54,304 nucleotides of DNA from Methylomarinum sp050304855 (lineage in GTDB: Bacteria > Pseudomonadota > Gammaproteobacteria > Methylococcales > Methylomonadaceae). The stretch's first letter is position 1. The number at the start of each line of letters is the position of its first letter. Location: contig JBNLEI010000310.1 of the NCBI GenBank assembly GCA_050304855.1, forward strand, positions 1-54,304, read 5' to 3'. The translations under genes and the position numbers were made by a program. The notes below the pieces were generated by a model. It saw nothing but the letters and a program-made list of their open reading frames with translations. It was not told the origin of the DNA and made no database searches. Below are positions 25,071-32,791 of the stretch, in pieces.

Positions 25071-26024
25071 ATGATGCTTTCCTCCGACGATTTGTCTCTG
25101 CTTGGCCGATACGCAATTTCCGCCGCGTTACAAGCCGGGAGGATGATTGCCGGGTATGCCCGAAGCAATCTAACAGTGAATAGTAAAAAAGGCGGGGAAA
25201 GCCATGCTTCGCAAGTAGTTACGGAAGTCGACTTTTTAAGCCAGGAAATCATTCTGGAAACGCTATTGCCGACCTGCGAACGTTTTGCTTTGGCAATGCT
25301 GGCGGAGGAAAGTCCTGACAGTCTGGACCGTTTGGAAAAAGATTATTTTTGGTGCATTGATCCGTTGGACGGAACTTTGCCTTTTATCGAATCCACGCCC
25401 GGTTACGCGGTTTCGATCGGATTGGTTTCGCGCCAAGGATCTCCGCAGATCGGGGTCGTTTTCGATCCGGTCGAGCGAATCCTCTATTATGCGATCAAGG
25501 ATCAGGGTGCATTTAGCGAGCGAATAAATACGACCGCTTCGTCATTTTCGATAGAAACGGTTGTTCAAAACAGCAAACCGATGACAATTTCGGCTTCCAT
25601 TCGATATTCAAGCCCGCTAACGTTGATTTGCGATCGTAGTTTCGGGCAGCGGCCGTATTACGCCGAAGTGAAGGATCAATTGAAGAAGATTGCCGAAGAT
25701 TCGAGTTACACCGGCGGGCTTGATGTGGTCGATCACGGCGGTGCTGCGATGAACGCTTGCTGGGTGCTGGAAAAACAACCCGCCTGTTATTTCAAGTTCC
25801 CGAAATCAACGAAAGGGGGGGGCAGTCTGTGGGATTATGCGGCGACGGCCTACATCTTTCTCGAAGCCGGCGCTACTGTTTGCGATATGTTCGGAAATCC
25901 TCTGGATTTGAACCGCCGCGATTCGACTTTCATGAACCACCGCGGGGTGTTGTACAGCAGTTCCTCCGAGTTGGCGCAACGGATTTTGGATTGGTATGCC
26001 GGATTGCGGCCGGAACACGAATAA
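25071..26024 (+). CDS. Inositol monophosphatase family protein (FIG superfamily)
   Basis: 317 aa. VVTEVDFLSQEIIL gives the first metal ligand region, LAEESPD the glutamate, and CIDPLDGTLPFIESTPGYAVSIGLV the D-P-x-D-G-T metal-binding signature, with Phe-Ile-Glu in place of the usual N-F. GGGSLWDYAATAYIFLEAGATV near residue 265 is motif 2 (W-D-x-A-A). So a Mg-dependent, Li-sensitive phosphatase of the IMPase/FBPase/CysQ superfamily is expected; the altered residues after D-G-T may reflect a different substrate. ATG 25071 is followed by a second ATG. It starts 15 bases after the kinase stop. Confidence 0.82.
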   Translation: MMLSSDDLSLLGRYAISAALQAGRMIAGYARSNLTVNSKKGGESHASQVVTEVDFLSQEIILETLLPTCERFALAMLAEESPDSLDRLEKDYFWCIDPLDGTLPFIESTPGYAVSIGLVSRQGSPQIGVVFDPVERILYYAIKDQGAFSERINTTASSFSIETVVQNSKPMTISASIRYSSPLTLICDRSFGQRPYYAEVKDQLKKIAEDSSYTGGLDVVDHGGAAMNACWVLEKQPACYFKFPKSTKGGGSLWDYAATAYIFLEAGATVCDMFGNPLDLNRRDSTFMNHRGVLYSSSSELAQRILDWYAGLRPEHE

Positions 26025-26040
26025 GGCTTTTTCAGGACTT

Positions 26041-26727
26041 ATGAAGAGGATCGGAGAACGACTTTGGCTTTACGACGGCGAGACGGTTAATTTTTTCGGT
26101 TTACCGTATTCTACCCGAATGACCGTGATTAAACTCGGCGATCAGCGCTTATGGATTCATTCGCCGATTCGTCTCAATGCCGCCGTGCAAGAGGAAGTAA
26201 ACAGACTGGGCAAGGTGCGCTATTTGATCGCTCCGAATAAGCTGCATCACTTGTTTCTACCCCAATGGCAGGCGGCTTATCCGGATGCCGAAAGTTATGC
26301 AGCGCCTGGCCTGAGCGCCAAACGTCCGGATATTCGCTTTACGAAGGAATTATGCGCTACTGCCGAAACCGCTTGGCAGGACGATATCCGGCAGACAGTG
26401 TTCGGCGGCAGTCCGTTGATGGAAGAAGTTGTTTTTTTTCATGTTCCCTCGAAAACGTTGATTCTGACCGATTTGATCGAAAACTTCTCTCCGGTAGTGT
26501 TTAATCGCTGGCAACGACTGTTGGCCGGTTTGACCGGTATTATAGCGCCCTACGGCAAGATGCCGTTGGACTTGCGGTTAAGTTTTATATTCGGTAAGAA
26601 ACAGGCCGGAAAAGCGCTGGCAACGATGTTGGCTTGGCAACCGAATAATATCGTCTTGGCTCACGGCGAGTGCGTGTTCGGAGACGGGGTTCGGTTTTTA
26701 CGGCGTTCGTTTTCCTGGTTGGTGTAA
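26041..26727 (+). CDS. DUF4336 family protein (metallo-beta-lactamase-like fold)
   Basis: 228 aa from the ATG at 26041, just after an AGGA; the frame is open into the previous gene but that start would overlap its end. RLWLYDGETVNFFGLPYSTR at the N-terminus, LWIHSPIRL, YLIAPNKLHHLFLPQWQAAYP and ILTDLIENF are the characteristic DUF4336 segments. The family is thought to have a metallo-beta-lactamase-like fold, with APNKLHHLFLP at the position of the metal-binding H-x-H loop. Its function is unknown. Fourth gene of the SDR / EcKinase / IMPase set, spaced 16 bases after the phosphatase gene. Confidence 0.8.
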   Translation: MKRIGERLWLYDGETVNFFGLPYSTRMTVIKLGDQRLWIHSPIRLNAAVQEEVNRLGKVRYLIAPNKLHHLFLPQWQAAYPDAESYAAPGLSAKRPDIRFTKELCATAETAWQDDIRQTVFGGSPLMEEVVFFHVPSKTLILTDLIENFSPVVFNRWQRLLAGLTGIIAPYGKMPLDLRLSFIFGKKQAGKALATMLAWQPNNIVLAHGECVFGDGVRFLRRSFSWLV

Positions 26728-26792
26728 TGCTCAGGTTACCCGTCCAACGAGGGTGGGTATGCTAGACTGACCGGTTTCGATAAGCTATTCGC

Positions 26793-28883
26793 TTACAAAG
26801 CGATATGTAAGGCGGTTTGTTGTTCCTTTTCTTTTGCCGGGATGCTGCAGCACAGCAGAATCTCGTTGCTTTCCAAGGGTAAATCGATAGCCTGAATATA
26901 GCTAACCCGTCCTTTAATCAGTTTAACTTTGCAACTACCGCAGCGGCCGCTACGGCAACCGGAATTCGGATTCAGTCCGTGTGCTTCGGCGAATTCTAGC
27001 AAGGTGCCGTCCTGCGTTTTCCAAGCCAACTCCAGATTGGATTCGGTAAACGTGACGATGGCTTCCGTGGCCGGCGGCGCCCCTGTGAAATGATCGGTAG
27101 TTTGATTAACGTCTCGTTTGAACGACGAAGGCCCGAAAGTTTCTGCGAAAATGCGCCGATCGGGAACGCCGAGTTCACGCAAGTGATTGTATTGACTTTG
27201 CATAAATCCGTCCGGTCCGCATAAAAATACATCGAAATAGGTTGCCGGTAACAGCGATTGCAACCAATTCTTGTCGATTCTCCCAATATGGTCGTAGTCG
27301 GAAGTTTTGGAACCAGTTTCTGGCTGAGATAATGCCCAGTATACTTGGATCTGACCGTCCGAATCCGCTGCGAGTTGGTTTAATTCCCGATAAAATGCGC
27401 GTTGCCTGGCATTGCGTACGGAACTGATAAAAATGACCGGTCGACGGCGGCGGGTACGAATACCTTCCTGCCACGTATGCCGGGCCATCGCGAGCATGGG
27501 TGTGATGCCGATACCGGCGGAAATGAGTACGGCAGGCTGCTGGTTATGATCGGCAGGTAAGGTAAATGTCCCGGCTGGCGCTTTGGCGGAGACCGACATG
27601 CCTGTCTCCATGTGTCGATGCAAATAACTGGAGAAGCGACCTTCAGGCTTATCGCGATTACCGCGTTCATGCTTGACGCTGATGCGCAGCAAAGGATCGC
27701 CGGGAGCGCTGGAAACCGTGTAGGTGCGGATTTGCTCTTTGCCGTCTATGTCGGCTTTTAGCGTTAGATATTGTCCGGCTTGAAACGTCGGTTTTTGACC
27801 GTCGGGCGGTTGTAAATAAAAGGATTTGACGTCATTACTTTCGTTGGTGATTTTGATTACCCGGTAAGGTTGCCAGCTATTGCGTAACCTTTCAGCGCGG
27901 CGGGCGGCTTGCGCTTCGGTCCAACTGCCGGTCAGCAGCGTGTTAGGCGAATATTCGCGGAAAATCCATCGAAACGGTAGCGCATTCTTGAGCCAGCGAC
28001 CGCGTTCGATGCGAAAGCGCCATAAACGTTCCGCTCCGGCGAAATAACGGGTTTCCGGTGAATCCCAGAGAATTTCAACCGAGCCGGTCACCGTGAGTAA
28101 ATGTCCGTTAGCGAAATCGATAAACAACAACCCGGCTTTTGGAGTTTCAACGAAGTTGCCTAACGTGTTGAAATGATTGTTGCCTAGATAGTCGGGAATA
28201 GTCAGGTGACGAGAATCGTCGATGCGGATAAATCCGGGCTTACCGCCTCGATGGGATACGTCGGCCCCTTCGCAGGCGCGACCGGTGCCGTCTGCGGCAT
28301 AGCTGGCGACAAAAAATGTATCGCCGGAGGAGATTAGCTCAACCGCTTCTTGGTCGAACTGGGTCAATTCGATCATGCTTTGCTCGGGTTGGATACCCGA
28401 ATCGATGTAATGCAATTCGCGATTCTGGATATACTGCGGACAATTACCGAATGTCTGATCGACAGCTAGCTCAATGCCGGTCGGGTGAACCCTTGTGATT
28501 CGTCCGGACAGGCGATTGCGCCGCCGGCTCGACAGTTCAATTCCGAGCAAACCGAGCCGTCTGCCTTTTACTAGCGCTCCCGTTAACGGGTCGCCCGCAA
28601 CCGGTTGCGTATGGATCGATAGCCGCCGGTTATCAGGTGAGAGGATAAAGCCGGGCCGATCGAACAGGATCGAAGCCCAAGGGCGGTTGAGGTCGTCGGC
28701 ATGTCCGGCGAACACGAACGGTAAACTGGTATAAAAATCTCGATGCTGTTCGGGCATGTGGTCGCGGATGACTTGGCGGCCGAAGCGCTCCATGGCGTCG
28801 CGTACGCCCATCCGCTGCTGAACGCGCTGCTCTCCGCGGTGAAAAGGGGAAGACGAAGTCGAGGTGGTTTCATAATCAGTCAC
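26793..28883 (-). CDS. Fusion of PPOX-like domain, ferredoxin reductase and 2Fe-2S ferredoxin
   Basis: 696 aa. Residues 1-320 resemble the pyridoxamine-5'-phosphate-oxidase-like flavin/haem split-barrel (FVFAGHADDLNRPWASILF, GNNHFNTLGNFVETPKAGLL). About 345-580 is a ferredoxin-NADP reductase module: FAD motif IRTYTVSSAP, the ISAGIGITPMLAMAR NAD(P) loop and the VFLCGPDGFM end. The C-terminal 90 residues are a plant-type ferredoxin with GCRSGRCGSCKVKL and a final CC, giving C-x4-C-x2-C...C. So one polypeptide could move electrons from NAD(P)H through FAD and 2Fe-2S to the N-terminal flavin barrel. Start GTG 28883 has GGAGG upstream; the ATG-like codon nearby is out of frame. It overlaps the DUF6010 stop by eight bases. 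Confidence 0.85.
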   Translation of the reverse strand: MTDYETTSTSSSPFHRGEQRVQQRMGVRDAMERFGRQVIRDHMPEQHRDFYTSLPFVFAGHADDLNRPWASILFDRPGFILSPDNRRLSIHTQPVAGDPLTGALVKGRRLGLLGIELSSRRRNRLSGRITRVHPTGIELAVDQTFGNCPQYIQNRELHYIDSGIQPEQSMIELTQFDQEAVELISSGDTFFVASYAADGTGRACEGADVSHRGGKPGFIRIDDSRHLTIPDYLGNNHFNTLGNFVETPKAGLLFIDFANGHLLTVTGSVEILWDSPETRYFAGAERLWRFRIERGRWLKNALPFRWIFREYSPNTLLTGSWTEAQAARRAERLRNSWQPYRVIKITNESNDVKSFYLQPPDGQKPTFQAGQYLTLKADIDGKEQIRTYTVSSAPGDPLLRISVKHERGNRDKPEGRFSSYLHRHMETGMSVSAKAPAGTFTLPADHNQQPAVLISAGIGITPMLAMARHTWQEGIRTRRRRPVIFISSVRNARQRAFYRELNQLAADSDGQIQVYWALSQPETGSKTSDYDHIGRIDKNWLQSLLPATYFDVFLCGPDGFMQSQYNHLRELGVPDRRIFAETFGPSSFKRDVNQTTDHFTGAPPATEAIVTFTESNLELAWKTQDGTLLEFAEAHGLNPNSGCRSGRCGSCKVKLIKGRVSYIQAIDLPLESNEILLCCSIPAKEKEQQTALHIAL

Positions 28884-29325
28884 AGGCCACCTCCCGGCAA
28901 TTCTTTAACGAAACTCTGGATTGTCGGCCGATAAGAATCGAGAGAATATAAATGCCCAAAATCACGTCGATAACGGCGCAAAATTCAGTCCACCATAAAG
29001 GCGTGCCCGGATTGGCAAACCAGACCGGATGGGACATATCGTAACCGGCATGAAGCAGATAGGCGAAACCGAGGATTAGGTGGCGGTTCGCGGTCGGTAG
29101 TGTCAGACTGAGTCCTGCCAACAGAAAAAATATCAAACCGACCAGAACTTCATTAAACAGTGCATTGTAACTGTTGCTTGCAAGGGCAAATATCCAATAA
29201 TAAACCGGAAAACTGGCCAAATAACCGGCATACGCGGCGTGTCGGTTGAAGATTTTCAATTTTCCGAATAAACCGATAGTGAAAAAGGCGATCAGGATTC
29301 CGACCGATAAAGCGACAAGATTCAT
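28876..29325 (-). CDS. Four- to five-helix membrane protein, DUF6010-like
   Basis: 149 aa, nearly all hydrophobic. Helices: LVALSVGILIAFFTIGLFG, AYAGYLASFPVYYWIFALA, EVLVGLIFFLLAGLSLTLP, HLILGFAYLLHAGYDMSHP and WTEFCAVIDVILGIYILSILI. The H-A-G-Y-D-M-S-H-P segment followed by P-L-W-W-x-x-F-C-A-V-I-D recalls DUF6010. Strong AGGAGG before the ATG. Its end overlaps the start of the PPOX-reductase fusion, so the two should be translated together; it may be a membrane partner for the electron-transfer protein. Function unknown. Confidence 0.65.
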   Translation of the reverse strand: MNLVALSVGILIAFFTIGLFGKLKIFNRHAAYAGYLASFPVYYWIFALASNSYNALFNEVLVGLIFFLLAGLSLTLPTANRHLILGFAYLLHAGYDMSHPVWFANPGTPLWWTEFCAVIDVILGIYILSILIGRQSRVSLKNCREVACD

Positions 29326-29336
29326 ATCAACCTCCT

Positions 29337-29374
29337 AAAAAAGAATCCCGCCGATTACGCGGCAAATCGGCAGG
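29337..29374 (-). terminator. Rho-independent terminator between GST and DUF6010 genes
   Basis: On the minus strand a 10-base stem (CCTGCCGATT / AATCGGCGGG, one G-U pair, 8-base loop) is followed by ATTCTTTTTT. It sits 80 bases after the GST stop and a few bases before the DUF6010 ribosome site, so transcription into the last two genes must be partial or come from a further promoter. Confidence 0.8.
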
Positions 29375-29453
29375 ATGAGGCGGGGGAGCGAAATTCATTG
29401 CCGGGTTAAGACATTAAACCCGGTCTTCAAGTACGCCATGATCAACGCACGTT

Positions 29454-30077
29454 TCAGGCGGCAAGCCCAACGGCCGATGCCTGCATCGGTACAAATCCAG
29501 GCAACGATTCGATGCGCCGCAACCAAGCTCTGACATTCGGGTAATTCTGCAGCGATACATCGCCTTCAGGGGCATGAGCGATGTAGCTGTAGTTAGACAG
29601 GTCTGCAATGGTCGGGTGATCGGTCGCCAACCATTCTCGGTTGTGCAAGTGTTCTTCCAGTGTGCTTAGTAGCTTGTGCGAGTTTTCGACCGCTTTGACC
29701 TTATCCAATTGAGCACCGAACAGATTGATCAAACGGGCGGTGGCCGGACCTGAAGCGACCGGTCCGGAAGCGACGGCCAAAAATCGTTGAACTTCGGCTG
29801 CTTCAGCCGGTTCGATTGGTAGCCAGGTATGTTCGGTGTCGTACTGGTTTGCCAGATAAACCAGAATGGCGTTGGAATCCGCAACGGTGATCGATCTGTC
29901 CTCCAAAACCGGTACTTGTCCGAAAATGTTTTTACGGAGAAATTCCGGCCGTTTTTGCTCGCCTTGCATCAGGTCGACGGCGATCAGTTCGGCGTTGAGG
30001 CCCAGGATGGATAGAAAGAGTTCGGCGCGGTGAGCATTGCCGGATAACGGATGACGGTAGAGTTTTAATGTGGACAT
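29454..30077 (-). CDS. Glutathione S-transferase
   Basis: 207 aa, cytoplasmic. The N-terminal thioredoxin-like domain has LYRHPLSGNAHRAELFLSIL, KNIFGQVPVLED (with the cis-Pro of GQVPVL) and the glutathione-binding ADSNAILVYLANQYD. The C-terminal helical domain contains LSTLEEHLHNREWLATDHPTIADLSNYSYIAHAPEG, the canonical N-capping box T-I-A-D. The layout resembles the beta/theta-like bacterial GSTs; Ser12 in LSGNAHR is the likely catalytic residue. GGAG lies eight bases before the ATG. It follows the glutaredoxin gene after a terminator and is probably expressed by read-through from the sigma-54 promoter. Confidence 0.9.
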   Translation of the reverse strand: MSTLKLYRHPLSGNAHRAELFLSILGLNAELIAVDLMQGEQKRPEFLRKNIFGQVPVLEDRSITVADSNAILVYLANQYDTEHTWLPIEPAEAAEVQRFLAVASGPVASGPATARLINLFGAQLDKVKAVENSHKLLSTLEEHLHNREWLATDHPTIADLSNYSYIAHAPEGDVSLQNYPNVRAWLRRIESLPGFVPMQASAVGLAA

Positions 30078-30099
30078 AATGTGTTCTCCAAATGAGCTG

Positions 30100-30133
30100 A
30101 AAAATCCGCGCCGATCAAGTCGTGATCGGCGCG
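30100..30133 (-). terminator. Rho-independent terminator between glutaredoxin and GST genes
   Basis: A perfect 11-base stem (CGCGCCGATCA / TGATCGGCGCG, five-base loop, 30107-30133), GC-rich. On the minus strand it is followed by GATTTTT (the A-run at 30100-30104). It lies within the spacer between the two open reading frames and must make glutaredoxin mRNA more abundant than the rest of the unit. Confidence 0.85.
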
Positions 30134-30165
30134 ATGTTCGTTAAAATGACGAATAGGCAGCAGCG

Positions 30166-30534
30166 TTAAAGGGTCTGAAATTGCGTCGAATCGAATTCGT
30201 TACGGCTGAGTAATTCGGCCAATTCGGTGTAGCCTCCTATCGGTGATTGATTGATGAAAATCTGCGGTACGGTGCGCCGACCGCTTTGAGCCAGCAGTTG
30301 TCCTGCCAGCTCACTGTCTTGCAACAGGTCAATTTCCCGGTAAGGAAGATTTCGCTGTTGCAGCAAGGACTTTGCGGCATGGCAATAGCTGCAATTCGGG
30401 CTAGTGACTAAAGTGATACTGCTCGTTGCGTCGTCCTTTTCGCCCTTTTGGGCGTTATTCGCCTGATGCGTGAAAAATAATGATGGTTTGGATTCGAAGG
30501 AAGAATCCTGAGCGATTAAGGTGTTTTTCGGCAT
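30166..30534 (-). CDS. Glutaredoxin
   Basis: 122 aa from the ATG at 30534 (CAGGAA upstream); an earlier in-frame start at 30564 overlaps the predicted sigma-54 transcription start and can be excluded. Residues 40-115 form a glutaredoxin: ITLVTSPNCSYCHAAKSLLQ with the C-S-Y-C redox site (class I dithiol type, with Ser-Tyr in place of Pro-Tyr). RTVPQIFINQSPIGGYTEL has the T-V-P and G-G-Y glutathione-binding motifs. An N-terminal tail of about 40 polar residues is longer than usual and of unknown role. First gene after the sigma-54 promoter. Confidence 0.85.
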   Translation of the reverse strand: MPKNTLIAQDSSFESKPSLFFTHQANNAQKGEKDDATSSITLVTSPNCSYCHAAKSLLQQRNLPYREIDLLQDSELAGQLLAQSGRRTVPQIFINQSPIGGYTELAELLSRNEFDSTQFQTL

Positions 30535-30572
30535 AGTCTGTTCCTGAAGGATTAAAGAATACATTCAGACTA

Positions 30573-30590
30573 TTGCAGGGGACGTGCCAA
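30573..30590 (-). promoter_or_regulatory. Sigma-54 (-24/-12) promoter for the glutaredoxin unit
   Basis: On the minus strand TTGGCACGTCCCCTGCAA matches the consensus TTGGCACG-N4-TTGCA closely: the -24 GG and -12 GC are at the required spacing, and only the first T of TTGC is replaced by C. Transcription would begin about 12 bases beyond, around 30562, leaving a short leader before the ATG at 30534. The adjacent gene encodes a sigma-54 activator. Confidence 0.85.
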
Positions 30591-30591
30591 G

Positions 30592-30625
30592 ACAGCTGTT
30601 TTTTTTAAAAGCTGTTAAAAAACAG
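30592..30625. promoter_or_regulatory. Candidate activator-binding sites upstream of the sigma-54 promoter
   Basis: ACAGCTGT (30592-30599, perfect palindrome) and CTGTT-AAAA-AACAG (30612-30625, perfect 5+4+5 repeat) lie directly upstream of the -24 element and share the CTGTT / AACAG half. They suit a dimeric Fis-type HTH, as at the C-terminus of the neighbouring activator, though they are closer to the promoter than typical enhancers. Confidence 0.5.
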
Positions 30626-30706
30626 TTTGTTGCATTTGGTTGAAATAAATAGAAGCGGGTGTTTATGAAAAAAATAAACGAAATATCGTAAATTAACGAA
30701 ATTTTG

Positions 30707-32524
30707 TTACTCTGCATTGGCGGTGCGACGGATACCCAATTTACTCATCCGGGAGCGTAAGGTGTTCGGGTGCATTTGCAGAATTGTCGCGGCACCTTGT
30801 TCGCCGGAAATGCGCCAGCCGGTATGTTGCAGTACCTTGATGATATGCGCTTTCTCCATGGATTCCAATGATTCTAACGGTTCTGCCGGTATTGGTGCGG
30901 CGCTTGGGTTTTGGAGCGGCGGAATCTGCAATGTTTGGGATGTTGAAAGAATGACAGCACGTTCGATGACGTTTTCCAGTTCTCTGACATTTCCCGGCCA
31001 GTGGTAGTTTTGCAGATTGTCCATGACGGTTTGCGGGATATGGGTAACGGTTTTTCCGGTTTTTTGGGCGTATTTGGTGATGAAACTTTGGACTAGTAAC
31101 GAAATGTCGTGCTTTCGTTCCCGAAGGGGAGGCAAGGTTAACGGAAAAACGCTGAGACGGTAGTACAGGTCTTCGCGGAAACGTCCATCTGCCACCATTC
31201 GTTTGAGGTCGCGGTGGGTGGCGGCCAGAATTCTTACATCGATTTTACGGGTTTTTGAGTCGCCCAGCCTTTCGATTTCGCCTTCCTGTAATACTCGCAA
31301 TAATTTGGCTTGCAATTCCAGCGGCAATTCGCCTATTTCATCGAGAAAAATCGTGCCTTCATGAGCCAGTTCGAAACGACCGGTCCGCCTTGCCGTGGCG
31401 CCGGTAAAACTGCCTTTTTCGTGGCCGAACAGTTCGCTTTCGATTAGGTTGGTCGGCAGTGCGGCGCAATTGACTTTGACCAACGGCCGTTCCCGTCGAC
31501 GGCTGAGATTATGCAGCGCGCGTGCGAAAAGTTCTTTACCTGTTCCGGTTTCGCCGAGAAGCAGTACCGTGCTGTCGGTTGGAGCTACTTGTTCGACTTG
31601 ACGTAAAGCCGACTGCAGCGGCGGACTTTGCCCGAGGATGTCGGCAAAATGGTGATTCAGGTTGATTTGTTCTTGCAGATAGATATTTTCGGCCTGCAAT
31701 CGGTTTTTCAGTTGTTTGATCTCGGCCAAGGCGGTTTTCAGTTTCTGTTCCGCCTGCTTGCGTTCGGTAATGTCCCGAAAAACCACCACGACGCCTTGCA
31801 GCCGATCGTCTTCTAGGATCGGCGTACTAACGAAATCGACCGGAAAAGTGGTGCCGTCGTTGCGCCAGAAGCGTTTGTCGACGGCTTGGAAGCGTTGTTT
31901 ACCGTTGACGATGTTATGAACCGGGCAATATTCTTCGGCTTTCGGTTCGTCCCGGCCGAAGATGTTGTGAATGGTCAGTCGGTCGAGCGATTGTTCCCGC
32001 CATCCCAGCAAGTCGGCTGCGGCCGGGTTGATAAAGGTGACATTGCCGTTGCAATCGAAACCGCAGATGCCTTCTCCGGCCGCTGCCAACAGCAACTCGT
32101 TGTGGCGTTGCAATTGCGCCAGCGAATATTGCGTTTGCATTAATTTGCTGACGTCCTGGAAAACAACCACTGCCCCGATAATTATGCCGTTTTCCCGGAT
32201 CGGCGTACTGGTGTAATGCACCGGAAAAAAGCTGCCGTCCTTACGCCAGAAAATTTCGTCGGTCACATGGTGGACCTCGCCGTCGTTTAGTACGGCGTAT
32301 ATGGGACACTCGTGCTGCGGATACGGGTTGCCGTTATGCTTGGTGTGATGATGCAAGGGATGAACAGGCTTTCCGATGACGTCGTCTTCCGTCCACCCGG
32401 TCATTGCGATGGCGGCCGGATTGACGAAAGTCCCTTTGCCATTTTTGTCCAATCCATAAATACCTTCACCGGCGGAGGTCAAAATCAGTTGATAACGTCG
32501 CAGAATGTCTTCGGATGTTGTCAT
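30707..32524 (-). CDS. Sigma-54-dependent activator with two PAS domains
   Basis: 605 aa. Two PAS domains with conserved G-x-D-x-x-G-x-x-x-F-x-N-P-A-A cores occupy about 10-125 and 137-250, and a coiled coil follows (250-285). The AAA+ domain has Walker A GETGTGKE (about 324-331), ESELFGHEKGSFTGAT (the GAFTGA loop has Ser for the first Ala), Walker B GTIFLDEIGELPLE and the R-finger region. The C-terminus is a Fis-type HTH (HPNTLRSRMSKLGIRR). There is no phosphoacceptor domain, so signals act through the PAS pair, whose Cys/His-rich loop (HPLHHHTKHNGNPYPQHEC) might bind a metal or redox cofactor. It is upstream of and in the same orientation as the sigma-54 promoter unit it presumably controls. 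Confidence 0.92.
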   Translation of the reverse strand: MTTSEDILRRYQLILTSAGEGIYGLDKNGKGTFVNPAAIAMTGWTEDDVIGKPVHPLHHHTKHNGNPYPQHECPIYAVLNDGEVHHVTDEIFWRKDGSFFPVHYTSTPIRENGIIIGAVVVFQDVSKLMQTQYSLAQLQRHNELLLAAAGEGICGFDCNGNVTFINPAAADLLGWREQSLDRLTIHNIFGRDEPKAEEYCPVHNIVNGKQRFQAVDKRFWRNDGTTFPVDFVSTPILEDDRLQGVVVVFRDITERKQAEQKLKTALAEIKQLKNRLQAENIYLQEQINLNHHFADILGQSPPLQSALRQVEQVAPTDSTVLLLGETGTGKELFARALHNLSRRRERPLVKVNCAALPTNLIESELFGHEKGSFTGATARRTGRFELAHEGTIFLDEIGELPLELQAKLLRVLQEGEIERLGDSKTRKIDVRILAATHRDLKRMVADGRFREDLYYRLSVFPLTLPPLRERKHDISLLVQSFITKYAQKTGKTVTHIPQTVMDNLQNYHWPGNVRELENVIERAVILSTSQTLQIPPLQNPSAAPIPAEPLESLESMEKAHIIKVLQHTGWRISGEQGAATILQMHPNTLRSRMSKLGIRRTANAE

Positions 32525-32791
32525 GGATCAATCGTTTAGGAAAAATCGGTAAGTAACGCAAGGCTACCAGGTTCTTGCTGCAATTACTGTTTGTTCCAGT
32601 AGTGGGTCTGGTGGAAATTGTTTGACGAGAAGCCTATTCGACAAAACTATTGAATCCACTCCTTGATATTGCCATATTTTAACGATCAATCACTAATTTT
32701 TGATTGATTTTCTGCGTGACTGACGAGTCTTTTTGGATGGGAGACGTTAAGAAGATAAGTCACCCGGCCGTTATTGAGTCGGCGGACGAGA

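Noticed and set aside
26739..26760. TACCC...GGGTA hairpin after the DUF4336 gene
   Set aside because: Short stem and no U-tract on either strand; too weak to call.
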